Shown: positions 58,759 to 64,000 of the stretch, one piece after another
How positions within the stretch are numbered: position 1 is the first letter of the stretch
Layout of the letters: each line of letters begins with the position of its first letter
Assembly: GCA_022661535.1 (NCBI GenBank)
Contig: JAKULF010000003.1
Coordinates: forward strand, 5,394,001 to 5,458,000
DNA length: 64,000 nt
Direction: 5' to 3'
Source: Eutypa lata
Lineage: Eukaryota > Ascomycota > Sordariomycetes > Xylariales > Diatrypaceae
Notes under the pieces: generated by a model
What the model was told of the DNA's origin: nothing
Database searches by the model: none
The model's input: the letters and a program-made list of their open reading frames with translations, nothing else
Program-made: the position numbers and the translations under genes

Positions 58759-59909
58759 ATGATGGATTGGACTTTTAACAAAAAAATAGACAAATCCTTC
58801 CGCTGGGTGGTCGAAGAAGAAGGTCTCTCTGGAGCCGCAGATGGTCTTCGCGATGCCGTGAAGAACTGCCTTGAGGGCTGCGATGTCGAGGAGATGTCCC
58901 TCATGTACCTTCAACAAGACATCATGATTGAGTTCTACCGTCTCAAGGGTAAGTACATATCACTCCATATGCTCCGTTGACCCTGGCCATATTAATAGCA
59001 GTCACAGTGGACTCCAAGTTCGATCTTGATCGTTTCAGTTATTATCGTGGCGCTTATGAGCCAAAGATCGAGAAGGATGTTCTCCTTAGAGTTTGCGAGA
59101 GTCACAGTGAGACCGCTTACACCATTCTAGAGAACATCCAGACCAACGGAGAAGAGTACCAACAGCGTACTCGTAACACTCGCAATATGAAGGAGTACGA
59201 TGATCGTACCCGTAACACTCAAGAGTTTCAGAGAACTCGTTATACCTCGCCAGCTCGACCAGGTCCGCCTCCACAGCAGGGTAGCCCTCCCGTGCAGCGT
59301 CCCGCACCAGCCTCTGGGGCTGCTTCTACGCAGCCAAGAAACACATCTGCAGCAGCTGCGGTGACGCCTGCTCCGACGACCTCTTCTGCGGAGACGCCTG
59401 CTTTCAGCCCGCAGGAATTAGAGGCTAAGCAAGACACGCAGATAGCAGATGCGCTCAATGAAGTTAAGCATGCCAAGGCCATGAAACTCAACGGAGCAAG
59501 TAATTGGGAGGTCGTACTTCCTGATGGTATCGATCTCTCAGCCCACATCGAGCCATACGCCGACGCCCTCAAGGATCTCCTGGAGGTGCAAATATGCATT
59601 GAAGATGGTCGACTTTTTGTTGGAAATGTCGTCCTCCCACCGATGGTCAGACCACCCGCCTTTGTCAATCCCCTCATTTTGCAAAAGCGAGCAACAGCCA
59701 TGGACTATTTTCTGGAATACTCACAGGAGTGTATCCGTCAAGGCGTTGCCTTAGACATCATGAACTTCATGGGCCTGAAAAGGTTTCAGGGTGGGAAAGA
59801 AACTGTCTCGAGATTCAACCAGAAAGCAGCCAACACGTCGAAGGCTGACATCTTGTGGGCTAAAGTCCACCCACCCTCGACGCCGACTCCAGAACGTATG
59901 AGCGGTTGA
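58759..59909 (+). CDS. Unrecognised repeat-bearing protein (paralogue of 56329-57079)
   Basis: Two exons, 58759-58948 and 59008-59909, give 363 residues; the 59-nt intron (GTAAGT/CACAG) restores a Val codon. The N-terminal domain is helical (DKSFRWVVEEEGLSGAADGLRDAVKNCLEGCDVEEM...MIEFYRLK), then RFSYYRGAYEPKIEKDVLLRVCESHSETAYTILENIQTNGEEYQQ, followed by short repeats (RTRNTRNMKEYDD, RTRNTQEFQ, RTRYT), a Pro/Ala/Thr-rich linker, and a C-terminal helical domain (IADALNEVKHAKAMKLNGASNWEVVLPDGIDL...YADALKDLLEVQICIEDGRL). I do not recognise the family. It is divergent from its likely paralogue 1.7 kb away and lies next to an AT-rich tract. Confidence 0.65.
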
Positions 59910-59935
59910 GACAAGTAAACCGCTCCTCGCTCGCA

Positions 59936-60278
59936 TGCCACCAAAGACAACAAGCCGACCAGAGAAGATGGCCCTGAAGAGGAGCGGCGATGAGCCTAGT
60001 GCTCGTAAAGAGAGTGATGATAACCATGCCTCTCGTGAAAAGGAATTGATGATAAACATAACCCTCGTAAGCAGAGAGGTAATAAGCGTAATGCTTGTAA
60101 AGAGAGTATGCCTCTCGTGAGGAGGAAGTGATGATAAGCATACCTTTTGTAGAGGTAATAAGCTTAATGCTCGTAAAGAGAGCGATGCTAAGCATGCCTC
60201 TCGTAAAGAAAGTGGCAATAAGTCCCCGCCAATAAGCAGTCCTCTGGATCATCATGATCTCGCGTCTCCAGACCCATA
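59936..60278 (+). pseudogene. Degenerate tandem repeats with coding-like NARKESDDKHASRK units
   Basis: Units beginning AATGCTCGTAAAGAGAG (at about 59998, 60090 and 60169) recur every 80-92 bp. Translated in shifting frames they read ARKESDDNHASREKE, DDKHNPRKQRGNKRNACKES and NARKESDAKHASRKESGNK, ending at TAA 60278. The frames are broken by small indels and stops. It may be the lost C-terminal repeat region of the upstream gene or a separate dead gene starting at ATG 59936. Confidence 0.5.
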
Positions 60279-60380
60279 AGTTCTTCAGACGAAGGCCTCG
60301 TCCCATTTAAGTTTGCCTCCGCAAGACACCGCCAATCGTTGGTGCTGAGAGGGGATAGGTTCCGGCCACAGGGTTAGGGG

Positions 60381-63300
60381 CAGCTTTGAGCTTTAAGTTA
60401 ATTTTAAGCAAATAAAAAACATTGATATCGGTATTAGTAACGCCGATATAAGTAAAGGCGTAACCTTTTAAATAACTTTTCTTATTTCTCTTAATTAATT
60501 TATACGATATATAATATAATAACTACAAAACCTTTATTTTTATTTTTTTTATATTATTTAATAATTAAAATAAAATTAAAAAAAAACGAATTTAAATATA
60601 TTAAATTATATATATTTACGAAATCGAATTTCGAAAGATTTATTATTATTTTAAACAAATCGAAATAAAATAAAAGCTTATCGTAATAATAAACGAATTA
60701 ATATACATTTTAATAAAATTAAACGCTTTTAAAAATCGCTAATTATTTTTAAATAAAAACTTAATTAAAACGAATTAATTAATTTTAAATTATATAAAAT
60801 TATATTTTTTTATTTTTTTTATTATTCTTAAACGAATTATTTAAAACGATATAAAACGAATTATTTGTTTTTTATTTCGTTAAATTATTTATTCGTTTTT
60901 TTACGATTTTTTTTAAATCGTTAATTTCTTTTTTTTTTTTAAATTAATTAATTTCTTTTCGAATTTATTATAATAATTTATTCGATAACGTTTATATATT
61001 AAATTTAAAATATTAATTACGTTATTATTAAATTATTTCGTATATAATTAATTATTATATATATTATAATTTAAACTTTAAATTAAAAATTTTTCTTTTT
61101 TTTTTTTTATAAAATTACGTTATATATTTTTTTATATTAATTAAAATTAATTTATTTTAATTTATTCGAAATTAAAAATATATATATAATTAATAATAAA
61201 TTATATTAAATAATAAATATTTAATAAAGTAATTATTATTAATATATTAATTATAAAAAATTAATTTAAATTTTTTATAAAACGTAATTAAAAATTTAAA
61301 CTTTAATAATAATTAATTTATTAATTTTTTATTAATAACTTTTAATAATCTTTATTAAGTTAATTTTAAATTAATTAAAATTAACGAAAACTTAAATTTA
61401 TTAATAAATATAATAATATATTATTCGTTTTTTTATATATAAATAATTTTTTTTTTAATTTTAACTTTATAAATATTATTTACGTTATTTATACGAAATT
61501 AATCGAAATTATAAAAACTTTAAACTTTTTTATATTTAAAAGTTAATAAAAAAAAAATTTATAAAAGTACTTTAATAATATTAAAATATATATTAAAAAT
61601 TAAATAATTAATAATATTATTACGAAAAAAAAAGTTAAAAAAAAAGTTTTTATTTTTTTATAAAAGATTATAAAATAACGTATAAAAATAATATAATAAC
61701 TTTAATATTAAAAAAAAATAAAAATATAATAAATTAAAAAAAAACTTTAAAAAGCGATTTTCGTTAAAAGTTTTTCGAATAAATTTATTATTAATAATTT
61801 ATATTAATAATTTTAAAAAAATATTAATAAAAGTTTAATTAAATGTATAAATTAAGTTATAAAATTATCGTTTTAAATTATTAATATTTAATTATCGAAA
61901 TTACGAAATTAATTATATAAATATATATATATTAAAAAAAACGAATAAAATTTACGAATTTAAAAACGTATAATTAATCGTTTATATATATATTTAAAAT
62001 TAAATAATATAAATAAATTTATTAAAGCTTATATATTTATTAACGTAAAAAAAGTTATAATAATATATATTATACGATTAAATATAAATAATTAATTTTT
62101 AAATAAATAAATTAAAATTATTTTATTTTAATATATTTAAATAATTAATAAATTATTAAATAAAATTATTAAAGCGTTTCGTTAAATAATAATAAAATAT
62201 ACGTCGTTTTTATATATTTCGTTATCGTAAATATTTTAAATTAAATTATTAAAAAAATACGCGTTTATTATAAACTTTTAATTAAAATCGATCGTTATTT
62301 TTTTAAAAAAATAACTTTATATAACGTAAACGAAACGTTTAATTATAATTTAATTAAAACGAAGTTAAATTAATAAAATAAAAGCAATTTATTTATAAAA
62401 ATTAATATATATATTAAAATATTTTCGTTTAATTTAAATTTAAATAATTATTAATTAAATAAATTTAATTAAATATAATATTATAATTATACGAAATTTA
62501 TTTATTTTATAAAAAAATACTTTTATAAATAATATTTATTTAATTAACGTTAAAAAATTTATAAATATATTAATATTAATATATTTATATTTAATAATTT
62601 ATCGTTATTAATATAATTAAACGCGTTTTTAATATCGTAATTATTTTATAAAATATTAATTTAAACGATTAAAGTAATAATTTAATTTAAAACGAATTTC
62701 TTTATTCGTTTTATATTTAAATATATAAAATAAAACAATAACGATTAAAATATTTATAAATTAAATAAAAAATATTTAATATTATTAACGTTAACTTTTA
62801 TTATAATGAATAAAATTAAAAAAATAATATATTAATAACGTTTTTCGCGATTAAACGAAGCTTATAAATATAAATAACTTTAATAAAAATAAAAAATTAT
62901 TTTAATCAATAATAATTAATTAATATTAATTATTATTTTTTTATTTAAAACGAATTAAAATAAAATTAAACTTAAAGTTATAATTTCGTAAATTAAATAA
63001 AAAGCTTTATTTATAGAAAAAAATTAATTTATAAATATTTTAATTTATTTATATAAAAATATACTTAAAGAACGTATAAATATAATTAAACTTTTACGTT
63101 AAATTAAAATATCGTTAATAAAATTTAATTAATTTATTAACGTTATTCGAAAATTTAAAACGAAAATATTATAAATGTTTTAACTTTTTATTAAATTAAA
63201 ATATAAACGACGTAAAATATTTATTAAAGTATAATTAATAATAATTAATTTTAATTAATTTCGATTTATTTTAATTTATAATATAATATTAAAATTAATA

Positions 63301-64000
63301 AAATAATATAATATTAATTCGATTTATATTATATTAATTAATATTAAATTTAAAAATATAATTTATATAAATAATAACGAAATTTATTTAAAATATATTA
63401 CGATAAATGTAAATAATAACGATATAACGCGGGTTTTAATAAATTACAATTCGCTTATTAAATTAATAAATAATATATTTATTAAAAAATAAATTTAAAT
63501 TTATTATAAATTAAAAAGTAATTGTTTTATTTATATATAATAAACGATTTAACTTTATTAATTATATATTACGTAAAATTCTTTATAATAATAAACGATA
63601 TTTTATTTATTATTATAATATATATTATATTAATATATTATTCGTATAATATTTTATTAAATAAAAAATAATTACGTTAAAATAAAGTTTTTATTAATTT
63701 TAATTAAAATAAAATAACTTTTATTAATAAAAAAAGTTATTAATATATAATTTATATACTTTTTATTATTTTTTATAAAAATTAAATATTATATTTTTTT
63801 AATAAAAATATTATTAAAAATATATTTAATAATAAATTTAATAATAATAAAAACGATAATATAAAATTAAATTTACTTATAATTAAAATGTTTTAAATAA
63901 TTCGAAAGGTTTATAAAATCGCTTTATTATTTTTAAAAAACGATTAAAAAGATTATAATTAAAACGATTTTTTTAAATATTAAAATAAATTTTAAAATAT
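60381..64000. repeat. Extreme AT-rich, RIP-like tract (CpG-sparing), runs off the window
   Basis: Starting just after GGGTTAGGGGCAGC the sequence turns almost entirely A and T to the window end. No reading frame survives. The few G and C left are mostly in CpG. On fungal precedent it is probably RIPed repeat DNA (old retroelements) that forms constitutive heterochromatin; I cannot identify the source element. Confidence 0.8.

Noticed and set aside
1..64000. CRISPR array, bacterial operons, rRNA operon, Starship captain gene
   Set aside because: None seen; the gene structure is eukaryotic throughout, and no tyrosine-recombinase (DUF3435-like) frame was recognised.

Overview
The window looks like nuclear DNA of a filamentous ascomycete (Pezizomycotina, most likely Sordariomycetes). 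Genes are monocistronic on both strands and carry short introns of about 50-150 nt with GTAAGT/GTATGT-type donors, CTAAC/CTAAT-type branch sites and YAG acceptors. Housekeeping proteins read like filamentous-fungal versions. Two tracts are AT-rich and mutated in a way typical of repeat-induced point mutation (RIP). I cannot fix the genus from this sequence alone.

Layout. 0-9.2 kb: a DUF7704-like membrane protein, a broken gene remnant, an intron-containing tRNA-Gln(UUG), a classical short-chain dehydrogenase, the exosome subunit MTR3 and a Rei1/Reh1-like zinc-finger protein without the usual N-terminal fingers. 9.9-11.7 kb: a 1.84-kb TIR transposon with TA target duplication (Tc1/mariner, Fot1/pogo-like size), RIPed almost wholly on one strand. 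12.3-20.8 kb: an Asi-like polytopic RING ubiquitin ligase, the tRNA-splicing endonuclease subunit SEN34 and an OTU-like putative deubiquitinase. 21-35 kb: a gene-poor accessory block with a divergent pair of unrecognised genes (AT-hook-like protein; coiled-coil plus Cys-cluster protein), each carrying one in-frame stop of the CAR-to-TAR type, then a low-complexity conserved fungal protein and two broken copies of a dispersed zinc-finger repeat. 35.7-37.1 kb: a BAHD-type acyltransferase. 39.7-40.1 kb: a Lys/Arg-repeat reading frame. 41.4-47.0 kb: ATP synthase F1 alpha (seven exons, with a third zinc-finger repeat copy inside an 884-nt intron) and ATP-dependent NAD(P)H-hydrate dehydratase. 48.4-52.9 kb: a secreted choice-of-anchor-B/LVIVD protein whose last intron reads as a twin intron (stwintron), and an NmrA-like Rossmann protein. 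53.9-60.2 kb: an uncharacterised Gln-rich protein and two head-to-head, apparently paralogous repeat-bearing genes. 60.4-64 kb: an extreme AT tract where the remaining G and C sit mainly in CpG.

The genes do not form one pathway: the GC-richer islands hold ordinary core genes, and the accessory intervals hold repeats, decayed genes and lineage-specific families. The observations I rate highest are the predicted [D1,2] stwintron at 50,173-50,373, the divergent gene pair at 23.0-26.7 kb with matching C-to-T stops, the zinc-finger repeat family with a shared stop codon in three copies, the strand-asymmetric RIP in the transposon, and the CpG-sparing AT tract.
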